Origin: Anoplolepis gracilipes
Lineage: Eukaryota; Arthropoda; Insecta; Hymenoptera; Formicidae
Assembly (NCBI RefSeq): GCF_047496725.1
Contig: NC_132973.1
Coordinates: 17,027,733-17,091,732 of the forward strand
Direction: 5' to 3'
DNA length: 64,000 nt
A program made the translations under genes and the position numbers. Below are positions 24,073 to 34,700 of the stretch, piece after piece (position 1 is the stretch's first letter; each line of letters starts with the position of its first letter). Under the pieces are notes generated by a model. It was not told the origin of the DNA, searched no databases, and saw only the letters and a list, made by a program, of their open reading frames with translations.

Positions 24073-24252
24073 ATGAGGCCTCAGACAACTGATTCTGAAT
24101 TTCAACAAAATCTCTTCGTTGACCCTGAAGTCATATTAGAAACTTTAATCCAATTTATAGAAGAAAACAAAGAAAACATTATTTACAATTTAGATAATAT
24201 CATAAAAAATTTTTTAAATCAAGCCTCTATTATCATCATTCCTGATCAGTAA
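24073..24252 (+). CDS. Small conserved acidic ORF in the LTR 3' part, 59 codons
   Basis: Begins MRPQTTDSEFQQN and continues with DPEVILETLIQFIEEN, then Asn/Ile-rich sequence to TAA. The inverted copy at 35,338-35,162 keeps the frame open, with a handful of substitutions and one in-frame 3-bp difference near the C-terminus. The pattern hints at coding but two related copies are weak evidence. No family recognised. It lies about 160 bp before the LTR-like terminus. Confidence 0.4.
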   Translation: MRPQTTDSEFQQNLFVDPEVILETLIQFIEENKENIIYNLDNIIKNFLNQASIIIIPDQ

Positions 24253-24365
24253 AAAAATTCCCCGATTTATTAATTCCTAGTACACATTGATCCTGCTCTC
24301 GGCGGAGCCCTGGGTATAGCCGATTTAGACAGATCATCCAAAAAACTAAATAGAGAGTAACCCTG

Positions 24366-24707
24366 TTATTGACACCTAGGTAGACGATAACAGTGGGTCA
24401 CAGCACGTGACAGAATGTCTGCAACAGAGATCTCAGGAAGAAATAGTTCAATCTGCGCCAGTGGTCCAGGCCATCCAATGAACTCGAAGGTTCTTCGGGT
24501 GCTGACAATGTCAACTGGCTCTAAAGCCTGCGGCCACTCAAAGAGTTCAACAACGATCCTTTGATTATTTGGTATATCTATAGTAAGTTCTTCACTATTT
24601 CCAGTTATTTGATTAAAAGCATTAATTTGTTTTTGAAGTTGCCGTTGTTGGCGTAAAGCGGCGCGTAACTGTTTGTACCTTTTACCGGCGCGGCGAGTAC
24701 CAGGCAT
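24366..24707 (-). pseudogene. RRAG ORF truncated by the plus-strand LTR end
   Basis: Starts MPGTRRAGKRYKQLR, with NNQRIVVELFEW and FEFIGWPGPL further on, clearly homologous to the ORF at 22,206. The homology ends at 24,413, where the terminus of the opposing LTR-like segment begins, so the last 16 or so codons are foreign. It lies inside the 3' LTR of the gypsy-like element. The acceptor-like AG at 24,711-24,712 sits 3 bp before the ATG. Confidence 0.7.
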
Positions 24708-26478
24708 CTACTATAAATTATCGTAAATTATTTTTTATTTTGCGAGATTAACATTTGTTAATAATCTGGATTAAACGACGCCCAGACGGCTCATCGACTA
24801 AGTCTCAGCTCTGCCTGAACTGTAACGAGGGGCACGTCACTTTGCTCTTTCCCAGGCTCGGGATTCGCTATCGCTTTATCCAGATAGAGTAAATGATAAA
24901 ATTCTAATGGCTTTGATATTTAGTTAATATTGTAGTAATAATTTGTATAATATCTAATTGTTTATAGTAAATGTTGGCTCGGAAATGTAGGAACACTGGA
25001 TCTAACAATTCACTTAAAGTAATGCAAGAATTAGCTGATATATTTCAAATATCAAAATAATTTTACAAAGTTGCAAGTATATAAGTTGCTATAATAATGT
25101 TATTAATTAAAACGAGAGTTACATCCGCACTGTATTGAAATTAAAGGTATCAATGGTAATATAGTATTAAATCTAAGTTAATTTAAAATGAGTCGCGGAG
25201 AAAAATCTTAAAATATTTAAAGACTCTACCTTGACGACACAAAGTAGTAGTCAGTAAAGCTAAGTTGAATTATATTTTAGGACGCAGCGAACAAAGACTC
25301 AGAGATTCTACAACTTAGGACGACTTCTTCACGACTCCTGAATTACGACTGTTTGCAGTCCATACGCTCAACTGACTCCTGAGGTTCGTCCCCACTCTCA
25401 ATCTCTCCTTCCACTAGTTATCAGAAGGACTCAAGTTCCTTCTGGTTGGTTGATCTTGTTCGTATGGAGATGGACTTTGGTTTGGAGAAGGAAGTCTTTT
25501 CCTCTGGAGTTATTGGAACCGAGTGAGTTCTTCGATATCAATTTCGATAAGATGATACGAACTTTATAATTAAGTATCCGTTGTTATATTTCGAGGAAGC
25601 TCTCGCGATTATACTCAAGCGATTTCTTTATAATCACTTGCTTCAACTAAAATGGTAATCAAGTATTGGTTTATATATTCGATTAAGAAGAAGCTTCTTC
25701 GCTGATCGTCAGGATGTTTAGGCTACTTGATTATATGTGATTTCATGAGTCTTTGTGTCGCTGTTATCGCGTGCGTCATATTAATTATCGATTTTTCATA
25801 CAACGCTAAGACTTATTCGTATTGCAGCGAGAGAGATTTAATGACTATTATGTTATATATATTTTATTCCTCAACATAATATTACTTATAAGAATTTTGA
25901 ATACTTTCTCTCTCGTTGCATCACATTTGTTTTATTGATTAATTTTACATGTTTGAAAATATTTATATGGGAGACTATATTCTTATTTCTAGTATATTTT
26001 ATTGAATTTATTTTGACATATGGTGCTTTTGTTTTTCTAATATTGATTTTATTCAGCTGCGAAAGTTAACTCTTGAGCAAATATTTAATTTTAATTTTGA
26101 TAATACCCTTTTGACACCCAGTATATAAGATATATATATAAGATTTTTAATTTTAGTTCCAACAACCATTGCTTTGTAAAAAAAAAAAATAAATCTTCCA
26201 TATAAATTTACATTTTTAGTGGACGCGGATTAATATCGGTAGTATTTATATATTTTGTACATATATATATATGTTTTATATATATATGTATACGGATAAA
26301 TGTATTTTATTCGAGTATCGTCAGTGCGTCGTTTTTATATGTATTTAACTACTGGTTGTCCTTTTGAGAATAGGTGATTTTTACATCTAGTTTGATAAGT
26401 TTGGTCTAATTTTGTGAGAAGTTAATTTGTTTAAAATTTATATTTATCAATATAAATATATAAAAATATATATATTTA

Positions 26479-26520
<42 letters not shown>

Positions 26521-26750
26521 CCGTAAGAGACTTTGACTTTAATTTTTAATTAATACTTAATATAATATAATTGAATAACTATGATTGTATGATTAATTTT
26601 TATATTCATTAAGGACAATATTACTTAATTATGATTTTGTATAAGCAAGCATTTGGTAATATGCCGAATTGTATATATATATAGCGTACATTTTATAATT
26701 GAACAGTATATTTGTGTTTTTGAAAATTTTATTTTTGGCGGGACGTCACA
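24413..26750 (-). mobile_element. 3' LTR (5' portion) of the gypsy-like element
   Basis: Starts TGTGACGTCCCGCC on the minus strand directly after a polypurine tract, as expected of an LTR. It contains TATATAA at 25,671-25,677 (minus), a leader and the RRAG ORF. It is cut off at 24,413 by the end of the plus-oriented LTR-like segment. The visible part is 2,338 bp, so the intact LTR must have been unusually long. A (TA)n run lies at 26,483-26,519. Confidence 0.75.
25671..25677 (-). promoter_or_regulatory. TATA box candidate in the 3' LTR
   Basis: TATATAA on the minus strand, about 1.07 kb into the LTR and about 1 kb upstream of the RRAG ORF. Confidence 0.4.
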
Positions 26751-26762
26751 TCCCCCCCTCTT
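26751..26762 (-). promoter_or_regulatory. Polypurine tract (plus-strand primer site)
   Basis: Minus strand reads AAGAGGGGGGGA immediately before TGTGACG, the classical PPT-LTR junction of LTR retrotransposons. It also marks the end of the env region. Confidence 0.8.
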
Positions 26763-28804
26763 ATTTAAGAACGAATTCCCGATGTTTTTCGTAGGGATTT
26801 GTTCTATATCATTTAATCGTTCGCGTAGATCGGTATAGACAGTGGGGATAGGGGTGGTCGTGTTTACCGCTGTGGTGTTGTTAATAGTGTGTTCGTCTTT
26901 TGGTGTTGTTGGTGTTGCTAAAAAGGATTCCGTCTGCCCTGGGGGAGATTGTCCTTCTTCCGGTTGTAGCTTTCGCCGATTTACGAGTCCTCGTGCCAGA
27001 TGAAGTAAAAGATGTGTGAGGGAACTCCATACGGCGCCCAGCAGGTGCAGACTGCATCCATATACGGTGTGTAGTGCATAATCATGGATTGCCGTGTCGA
27101 TAGTCAACTTAATAACTCTTATGACTATAAATACTCCGAGAATTCCGGCTGTCGCTGACCCGAAGGTTACGAATCCGCTCTATATCCTTGAGGCGGTATT
27201 TGAGGCTATTTTTTGGAGTGCCTTTTTGTCCAACAGGCTGTATAATGAGACTTCTCCTGGTACAACTGCTTGTCCTGTCATCCCACGAGCTACGAAGTTG
27301 AGAAGCGCTGGTTTCTCAGCAGGAAACATTATGTGATCTCGTAGCTTCTCTATCTTTTTCAGTGTATATTCCACTAATCGCCAATGGGCCTGGAGTGAGA
27401 TATTTCCAACTCAAGGAGGTCATCGGATGTAATCGTTGTGGAGGTAATTGTCTGACTTGTGGATCGGGAGTAAGTTGAATCCATGTATCGTCTATGCGAT
27501 AGAGTGTTGGTAGTTCGAAGCTACATTCCTTTTGAGTGCCAAATTTTGTGAGCACTCTAGATTTTGGCGTTAGAAATAATGAAGTATTTCTTACTGTTAC
27601 AGGAAGTTCAGAGTAGCATTCCTTTGTTCTTCTGACTGTGGCGTCAACAGGAATATATTTTACTACATGTACTGCTTCTCCAGCTGTGACAGCCATGAAT
27701 CCTGGTCCTTTCATTAATCGATGAGCAAACTCATCAGGCTGTAAGGTGGCGATTGATAAGGTGTTAGTTATTACGTTCTTTTCTAACTCGCATCTTTGTT
27801 GAATAACATTATGATAAAGAGATGTCATTTGATGTCTTATATGTTTTTCGACATATACGAATTTTGAATTCATATATGCAAAGATGTCGAGGTTATCGAT
27901 TGGAATTGTTCCTCCTTCCGCGAAAACATCTCCCTTCTTTGTTTCCAGGATGAAAAGCTTGGGATGCTCTGTACGAAGAAGAGTATATCCGCACAATGGC
28001 TGTTCCCGGGTCTTTGTCAGTGCGAAGGTTATGTCTTGTGTTGTCAGACTATACACGATGGGTGACTTCCCTGCGCTGTTGTCGTCTGTAGTTTTGGTTG
28101 CAGGTCCTTCGTACAATACATCATATTGATGAAAATTGCATGAAGAGGTAGGCATTGGTTCCCAGTAAGTATATCCATCTTCTGAGTCAATGTTTGCAGG
28201 ATTTTGATCCTTCGCTAAGTGTACAGACTGTTCCTGATTTTAACATTATCTTCCCTGTGTTTAGCTTAACGGGGACATAAGCTGTCTTCAAAGATATTTT
28301 TGCGACTGCTTGCACGACAACGTCGTCCCACGTTCCATAGAAGTCGGAGTACTGCGTGCCCTTACATTTTCCATCGTTGCTTATGCTTCCAGCCATGGTG
28401 ATACTATAGGAGGAAGTCTGATTGACTCGGATCCCGTCGATTAAGACTCTCGCTCCAAGTGAAAGAGTACCGTCACGAAACATTCTTGTGCACTGTGCAT
28501 GTCCGGTTTCATGCATATAATCGGCTCGTCCATTATGTACGACAGAAACGTGTGAATGCATGCCACAATAATATATTATTCTTGAAAGTTCAACTTTGCA
28601 TTGCATTATATACGCATGATTATAGTCGGAATGCAGGAGTTGGATATAAGTTTCCGTGGAGTTAGGAATTTTATGCGGAAGGTTGCACTCTCCAACATCC
28701 AACAGCGATATCGAGGTTATATTTAAATGCCGCCTGCCGCAATCAAACCCGAGAAGAGCAAGGGAGGTTTGCGTAGTAATTAACAATATTAAATGATACA
28801 TCAT
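26763..28804 (-). pseudogene. Chuvirus-type envelope glycoprotein captured by the gypsy-like element, degenerate
   Basis: The first frame (28,804-28,187) starts with a hydrophobic signal-peptide-like segment and then GFDCGRRHLNITSISLLDVG, a signature I associate with glycoproteins of the order Jingchuvirales, which are known as endogenous copies and as env-like genes of LTR elements in insects. The second frame (28,155-27,316) continues the ectodomain. A third (27,374-27,180) and the open frame after it hold a glycine-rich membrane-proximal part and a membrane-spanning segment (near 27,100-27,150), followed by a polar cytoplasmic tail running to the PPT. Total length is about 2 kb, the usual size. 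Breaks: a frameshift near 28,190-28,240, another near 27,370 and an in-frame TAG near 27,180. This copy therefore cannot make the complete glycoprotein. It would normally be a surface fusion protein. Its start follows a good splice acceptor. Confidence 0.75.
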
Positions 28805-28805
28805 T

Positions 28806-28822
28806 CTGTAAGTAAAGAAATC
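28806..28822 (-). promoter_or_regulatory. 3' splice site before env
   Basis: Minus strand reads TTTCTTTACTTACAG and then, one base later, the env ATG at 28,804. Subgenomic splicing to env is the rule for retroviruses and errantiviruses. Confidence 0.65.
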
Positions 28823-28844
28823 AGAGTTTATTGTTTACATGTTT

Positions 28845-29261
28845 TCAGATTTCTGTTTCATTTGTTGTATCATACATTGTTATAGTCATTATTTTTTTAT
28901 CAATACAGTCATATAAGAGTTCTGCTATGTTACAGGGATCATGTCCTTTGTTTCTTAATACAATACATATTATTAAATAATCTATAAAGCAAATAGTGCA
29001 ATTTTTAATTGAAGTGTTTTCGACTATGTCATTTCCACAATTATGACATTTTTTCTCTTCGAATTTATCACTGAATATGCCGTGGAATTTTATAATTTCA
29101 TATGTTTGAAATCTGCCCATAATTAATCGGAAGCAAGTTACACAGTATCTATTTTCCTCAGCCTTAACATGATACGTTTTATAGCATTGAAAAGTAAAGA
29201 ATCCGGGGCAGTGTGTTAGAAAATAATGCAGTTTTGGTTTATAAGGTTTCGGCCTATACAT
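28845..29261 (-). CDS. Accessory Cys-rich protein E, 138 codons
   Basis: Intact ORF starting MYRPKPYKPKLHYFLTHC. Three C-x2-C pairs (near residues 40, 72 and 87), the last in CTICFIDYL, suggest a zinc-binding fold. The C-terminus is acidic and Thr-rich. Closest to ORF D upstream (shared RPKPYK start and the stretch NTSIKNCTICFIDYL), so the pair arose by tandem duplication. It ends 40 bp before env on the same strand. A possible splice acceptor (CTTTTCAG on the minus strand near 29,395) lies about 135 bp upstream, in a stretch also duplicated upstream of ORF D. No known family recognised. The function is unknown, possibly a regulatory or nucleic-acid-binding accessory protein. Confidence 0.6.
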   Translation of the reverse strand: MYRPKPYKPKLHYFLTHCPGFFTFQCYKTYHVKAEENRYCVTCFRLIMGRFQTYEIIKFHGIFSDKFEEKKCHNCGNDIVENTSIKNCTICFIDYLIICIVLRNKGHDPCNIAELLYDCIDKKIMTITMYDTTNETEI

Positions 29262-29699
29262 TTTTATTGATTTTCGTGACTTATTGCGAATATATATATA
29301 TGTGTGGTGTATATAAATGTGACTATTAATAAAAACCTTGCGACCAGGCCAAGCTCAGATCTGCAATCCCTCCAAGGAGTGGATTCTTCTACTGAAAAGA
29401 TATGCAGATCGTGATATATATATATATATATTTTCTTAATTTAAAGCTTACGTATAATGTGATCTTATAGTATGTTCATATTAATGTGTTTACTTATATA
29501 TGTATGTTTGTATTTCTTATATATATATTTATATATGTATATCTGTTTAGCTGCTAACATTAATACGGGCCTTTATAAAGGTTGTTTTGGTACAGTCGGA
29601 CCCGAGTAAAGCAATGGAAATTTGTTTTGGGTGATAATATTGAATAATACATAAAAAGTGAGTAATTTTTTTTTTATATATATATATATATGTTTTTTC

Positions 29700-30116
29700 T
29701 TAATTTTCCATTTCATCAGTGTCGTCATATATTGTTAATTTGATAGTATCTTTAGTGATACTATCATATAATATTTCCTTAATATTGTTAGGATCAAACC
29801 CCCTTTCTCTTAATATTATACATATTGCTAAGTAATCTATAAAGCAGATTGTGCAGTTTTTAATGGATGTATTCCTCAGTAAATCAGTTCTACAAATAAG
29901 ACACTGTTCCGTTTCAAATGTTCGATTACTTATTCCGTGAAATTTAACAATAAAAAACGTACGGTAATTGCCCTGGATTTGTGCGAAACAACTAGAGCAA
30001 TATCTTTTTCCTTCTGCCTTAATATATAAAGCCTTATAGCACTTATAAATAAAAAGACCGTGACAATGAGTTAAAAGAAAATGGGGTTTAAATTTATATG
30101 GCTTGGGTCTACACAT
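29700..30116 (-). CDS. Accessory Cys-rich protein D, 138 codons
   Basis: Intact ORF starting MCRPKPYKFKPHFLLTHC. Its three C-x2-C pairs are CSSC, CLIC and CTIC, with the conserved FIDYL after the last. Same length and layout as ORF E, with roughly half of residues identical by eye. The minus-strand leader contains TTTCTTTCAG (near 30,220), about 105 bp before the ATG, matching the acceptor-like site upstream of ORF E. About 440 bp of AT-rich non-coding sequence separates its stop from ORF E. No family recognised. Confidence 0.6.
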   Translation of the reverse strand: MCRPKPYKFKPHFLLTHCHGLFIYKCYKALYIKAEGKRYCSSCFAQIQGNYRTFFIVKFHGISNRTFETEQCLICRTDLLRNTSIKNCTICFIDYLAICIILRERGFDPNNIKEILYDSITKDTIKLTIYDDTDEMEN

Positions 30117-30390
30117 TTTTAATGATTTATAATAACTATATGGATATATATATATGTATTAACAAGAGTTGAATGACCAAGTCAGCGATTTCTTCCAAAA
30201 GTGGATTCATTCACTGAAAGAAAAATACATGTATATATTTATATTAAAGTATATGTATATGTCTAAGTACGTTCTATTAATGGGATGATAAAACTTATTA
30301 CGTTCTAATTTATGATTGTAATCTTATAATTATTACTCTTATTGTATAGTATATATTCTTTATGTATTAATTTATTTTTATGTTTTATTT

Positions 30391-30798
30391 TTAATCATCA
30401 TTTATTATTAGTATCACGGGGTCTTCATAATCATAAATATTATGGTATTGTTGTTCTATTTCGATGATGAATTCAAGATATCGATTGGCACATGGATTGC
30501 AATGAACTATAGGTCGAATTGTTTCTAGGTAATTTTCACAAATGTAGCATTTACTTCTATTAAATCTTGTGCCATCTACACAATGGTGTTTCTTGAATTC
30601 TTCGTAGTAAGGCTTTACGGATTCCAAAAGCAATGTATCGTAGCATCTAGGGCATAAAATGACATGCATATTATCTATTTTTTTATAAAAGCGTGTTTTG
30701 ATACATTGTACTATATATAGTCTCTGAAGCGCTTCTGCAGAACGAGATGAGGAGTGTGATTGTGAAGGGGTTGGGGAATTCTGTGACGAGTGACACAT
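30391..30798 (-). CDS. Accessory Cys-rich protein C, 135 codons
   Basis: Intact ORF with a Ser-rich N-terminus (about 24 residues) followed by the family core: a single Cys, then CPRC, CYIC and CNPC pairs, and NRYLEFI after the last pair. Ends acidic (DYEDP, NDD). Sequence identity to D and E is low but order and spacing of the Cys pairs are the same. It begins 22 bp after ORF B stops, so this pair is the most tightly packed. The acceptor upstream of the ATG is weaker than for A and B. Confidence 0.55.
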   Translation of the reverse strand: MCHSSQNSPTPSQSHSSSRSAEALQRLYIVQCIKTRFYKKIDNMHVILCPRCYDTLLLESVKPYYEEFKKHHCVDGTRFNRSKCYICENYLETIRPIVHCNPCANRYLEFIIEIEQQYHNIYDYEDPVILIINDD

Positions 30799-30820
30799 CT
30801 TATATTCTTTTATTAGGGTA

Positions 30821-31228
30821 CTAATAGTATCGAGAACCGCTCATGTGTAATATGAGTGGATTAGGGATAGTATTAAGGTCGATGTGTCTCTCATCGCAGT
30901 TTAACAAAAATTCTAAATATTTTAGAAGGCACTCATTGCATTGGTACATAAGTCTGGTTATTGTGATATTGGCGTTGCAACGTGCACAAATGATTTCGCG
31001 AAACCGTTCACCAGAAATCATGTGGTGTGACACTATCCATTCGTATTGACTTTGATATTGCGGTTGGAAAAGGCTATAACATTGAGTACAGTATGCGAAT
31101 CCTGAGGCTATGTGTCGGTACCCAAGGGATTTAGTGCATCGTGTGATCGATAGTAATGAGAATAGGTCGGTATTAGGCTGTAATGCTGTGCTGAATTGTA
31201 GCCCTGTAGATTGACCTTGCGAGTTCAT
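30821..31228 (-). CDS. Accessory Cys-rich protein B, 135 codons
   Basis: Intact ORF starting MNSQGQSTGLQFS. The family core has CTQC, CARC and CNEC pairs with LLKYLEFL after the last. ORF B has a His-rich spot (VSHHMISG) between pairs 1 and 2, where the other members also have one or two His, so a mixed Cys/His zinc site is plausible. A strong acceptor (TTTTTCTCTTTATAG, AG at 31,230-31,231) stands one base before the ATG. No named family recognised. Confidence 0.6.
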   Translation of the reverse strand: MNSQGQSTGLQFSTALQPNTDLFSLLSITRCTKSLGYRHIASGFAYCTQCYSLFQPQYQSQYEWIVSHHMISGERFREIICARCNANITITRLMYQCNECLLKYLEFLLNCDERHIDLNTIPNPLILHMSGSRYY

Positions 31229-31229
31229 T

Positions 31230-31248
31230 CTATAAAGAGAAAAAGGGT
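31230..31248 (-). promoter_or_regulatory. 3' splice site before accessory ORF B
   Basis: Minus strand CCCTTTTTCTCTTTATAG, one base before the ATG at 31,228. Long pyrimidine tract and AG in the right place. Confidence 0.6.
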
Positions 31249-31279
31249 AGTGCAGAAAGGGAAATTGACCGGTTTTTAT

Positions 31280-31683
31280 TTATTCAAAGTATCCATGTAT
31301 ACGAACTAACACAGATTCTTCTGTATCAGTTTGTTCCTCATCTTCTAAATTTGTTAAGTAAGAAAAATATGTATCATGACATAGAGGGCATTCTCTTAAT
31401 AATCTAATGTGACTAAAGGTACCTTACATATTTTGCATATTATTGGCTCATAATAACTTGTGATTATAAGATAATGGCATTTAAAATATTTATAAAACCA
31501 TCTATAATATTCAGAAGGTAAAAAGTGGTAGCATTCTGTACAAATCAGATTTCCACGTTTGATATGGGAAAATCCGATAGCTCTAACGCACCATGTAATG
31601 TCTAATCGCTGTTGTACTTGTGAGAAAGCAGGTAACGATTTGTATATGGGATTTATTGTTGGTCGTTGGCGATGCCAACACAT
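31280..31683 (-). pseudogene. Accessory Cys-rich protein A, frameshifted
   Basis: Starts MCWHRQRPTINPIYK. The first two Cys pairs (CTEC, CKIC) lie in the frame 31,683-31,396; the third (CPLC, followed by HDTYFSYL) lies in another frame that runs on to a stop near 31,280, with an acidic Glu/Asp/Thr tail. A small indel near 31,410 explains this. With the break repaired in the mind it would be the usual size of about 135 codons, making five tandem family members between pol and env. The acceptor GGTTTCAG directly touches the ATG (AG at 31,684-31,685). Confidence 0.55.
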
Positions 31684-31700
31684 CTGAAACCAAAAATTTA
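31684..31700 (-). promoter_or_regulatory. 3' splice site before accessory ORF A
   Basis: Minus strand AAATTTTTGGTTTCAG followed directly by the ATG at 31,683. Confidence 0.6.
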
Positions 31701-34700
31701 GACTTAATGTATTTCATTCTGGCTCTATATGAGCGATTTTCAATTTGTCCGCGTGGACAATCTTTGTAGTATTTTTGAATAAAATTTTAATATTGTTTTT
31801 TGGTAGTAGTTCAAGTATTTCAAAAGGTCCAATATATTGGTTTGAAAATTTACCTTTATTTGGTTCTTTTAATAAAAATACATAATCTCCTGGTTTAAAT
31901 TCTCATACATGAATACGTTTGTCATAATAATATTTGCTTTTGGTTTTAGATTGTATTAAGTTTTGTTGTGCTTCTTCTTACGTGTCATGCAATCGATTGA
32001 ATAGGTTTGTTAAATATTCAGTGTATGTAGGGTCTATATTTTCTTCTATAATAGTATTAGACGAAGGTAATCGCGCTATTTTTCCGAAAATTAGTCCAAA
32101 AGGGGAAAATTTTGTGCTTTCATGTATACTTGTATTATATGAAAACGTGGCTAAAGCGATATGATTATCCCAGTTCGAGTCTTTATTAATTTGTGTTTTT
32201 AAATATTCCGTTAAAACGTGATGAGATCTTTCTATCGATCCGTTAGACTGGGGGTGATAAGCAGTTGTGCGGTATTGTTTAATTCTGAATTTTTTTGCTA
32301 AGTTCTTCATCAAGGCAGTTAGGAAATTGGATCCTTGATCGGTTAGAATGGCTTGGGGAGCTCCATAAATACAAATAAAATTTTTCGTAAAGGCGTCGGC
32401 TATGGTTAATGACGTGGCTTCTTTTAAGGGCACCGCGACTGAATATTTTGTTAATAAATCTTGTATCGTGAGTATATAAATATTTCCGTTATCGGATATG
32501 GGTAATGGACCTACAATGTCCATTACCCAATGTTGATATTTTGTCGAAAGCTGATCCGGGAGTGTCGGTTATTATCATTGGTTATTTTGTTTTTATTCTT
32601 GTTAATTTTTTTAATTGACAAGTCCGACAATTTCGAATAAAATTTTGAATGTCTTTTTTCATCGTATTCCAATAATAATAAGATCTTAATCTGTTATAGG
32701 TTTTAGTTATTCCTTTGTGGCCGCCAATTACTGAGTCATGATATTCACAGATAAGGGAAGATCTTTCTTCTATATTTGGCGTTTGAATAAGGTCTTTACA
32801 TATAGTTATGCAAATATTTGTGTCATTTATATGTTTAATTAATTGTGATTCTACATAAGCCCATGGGACATTGTCAAAAAAATTAGTTTTCTTAATTGAA
32901 ATGGATTCTAATTGCAATTCTTGTACGACATCCAGCAATGATTTGATACAGTTTTTTATATTATCTGGTTCTATTAAAGTGCGGTGGTTAAGTTTTAGGG
33001 GTAATGATATTAGAGTTTTTGAGCGTGTTGTATTTATTTTTGCCCTTTCATAAGTTATATCCTTATACATGGGTAAAAGGTTGGCTTCCTGTGTAGTTCT
33101 TTTGCTCCGTTATCGAGAGGTTCACCTTTCAATGTTATAAAAATTATATAGTTATCATTATGTTTTAGCAATCTTATTCGGGCTTTGACTTTATGCTTGG
33201 TAGGTACTTCCACGTAGGGTATATTGTCAGCGGATATTAATTCATCGTCACTTTCTTTGCTACTTGTTTCCAGGTCTTCATTACTAATTACGCTTTCGTT
33301 TTCGTCACTATTATATTCTTCAATAGTTAGGGGTTCCGTTACAGATATATCTACGTGTGTTAACAAGGAGGTATCTTCGTTTATTTCCTCTTCGGTCACA
33401 GGTGAAGGATTATGGGGGTTAATTTCTACATTGGTTTGAATCAGGGGTTGACGGGCTGAGAATAAAGATTCATCAGAATCGGAATCAGGGTCTGGAGGAA
33501 GAGGATAAGTTTTCTTAAAAGGTAAGATTTTAACAGTTGGGTTTCTAGATAGTGCATCGGCATTGTTATTTAGTGTTCCCTTTTTATATTGTATATTGTA
33601 ATCATATTCAGCTAATTTAATTCTCCATTTTAAAAGTCTCAAAGAAGGATCTTTAATAGAATGTAGCCATACTAGTGGTTTGTGGTCTGTCACGATAATA
33701 AATTTAGTACCGTATAAAGTCTAAAATGGTTTGTACAGTATACCATTGCTAAACATTTCTTTTCGATAGTTGAGTAATTTTGTTCTGCTTTATTAAGTAC
33801 TCTTGATGTATATGCGATGGGAAGATCTTTTCCGATTGGTCCCTGACTTAATACTCTGCCGATTGCATATCCGGATGCATCGGTAGTTAAATTAAAGGGT
33901 TTGCTAAAATCGGGATATTGTAATATTGGTTTGGTACATAATTGTTCTTTGAGATTATTAAAAGCGTATTCTTGATTTTTTGCCATTTGAAACAGTTGTT
34001 TTTCTTAAGCAAATCAGTTAAAGGTTTAGCAATTTTTGAGAAATTTGGGATAAATCGCCGATAGTATTCAACTAATCCGAGAAATTGTTTTATGTTTTTA
34101 GGATTTTTGGGGGGAGGAAAATTATGTACAGCTGTGACCTTTGTGGGGTCAGGTCGTACGCCGTCAATAAATTCACATTTATCGGATTGTAATTTTAAAT
34201 TAGCTTCGCGCAATCTTTTCATTAGTTTGTTAAATTTCACTTCATGTTCTTTTAAAGATCGTGCATAAATAACTATATCGTCCATGTAAACGAAAAGTTC
34301 ATTACCTTGTAACCCAGATAGGACATTATCCATTAATCTTTGTTGCAGGGGCATTTTTCAGTCCAAAAGGCATTCGTTTAAATTGATAATGGCCGTAAGG
34401 GGTGGAGAATGCTATTTTAGAAGCGTCATTTGGATTCATGGGTATCTGGTGGAATCCTGAAGCGAGGTCAAGAACGGAAAAATATTTAGCGCTTCCTAAT
34501 TGATCAAGTATGTCGGTTATATTAGGAAGAGGGTAAGCGTCTCCTATTGTTTTTTCATTTAGAGTGCGGTAATCAATAACCATTCTCCATTTTTTATTTC
34601 CAGATAAGTCGGGTTTCTTAGGAACTATCCATACTGGTGAATTATAAAGTGAGAGTGAACATTCTATCATGTCGTCTCTCAGTAATTTAGTAACTTGTTT

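Larger units (their letters stand above)
20712..24412 (+). mobile_element. Long LTR-like segment, plus orientation (left boundary uncertain)
   Basis: Contains in order a TA-rich possible promoter near 21,025, a 44-bp tandem array (21,096-21,290), a leader, the RRAG ORF behind a splice acceptor, AATAAA plus a strong splice donor, about 1.5 kb of AT-rich sequence, a second small ORF (24,073-24,252), and the terminus CACGTGACA at 24,412. Its second half (22,890-24,412) is repeated inverted at 35,002-36,526. Its first half (from about 21,380 to 22,500) is repeated inverted in the 3' LTR of the gypsy-like element (25,500 down to 24,413). The terminus sits directly against the interrupted RRAG ORF of that 3' LTR. 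Confidence 0.65.

Noticed and set aside
20579..24412. A complete 3.8-kb plus-strand LTR starting at the TGTCAATTGG hairpin
   Set aside because: TG...CA ends would fit, but no matching duplication or homologous left end in other copies was found, so the left boundary is left open.
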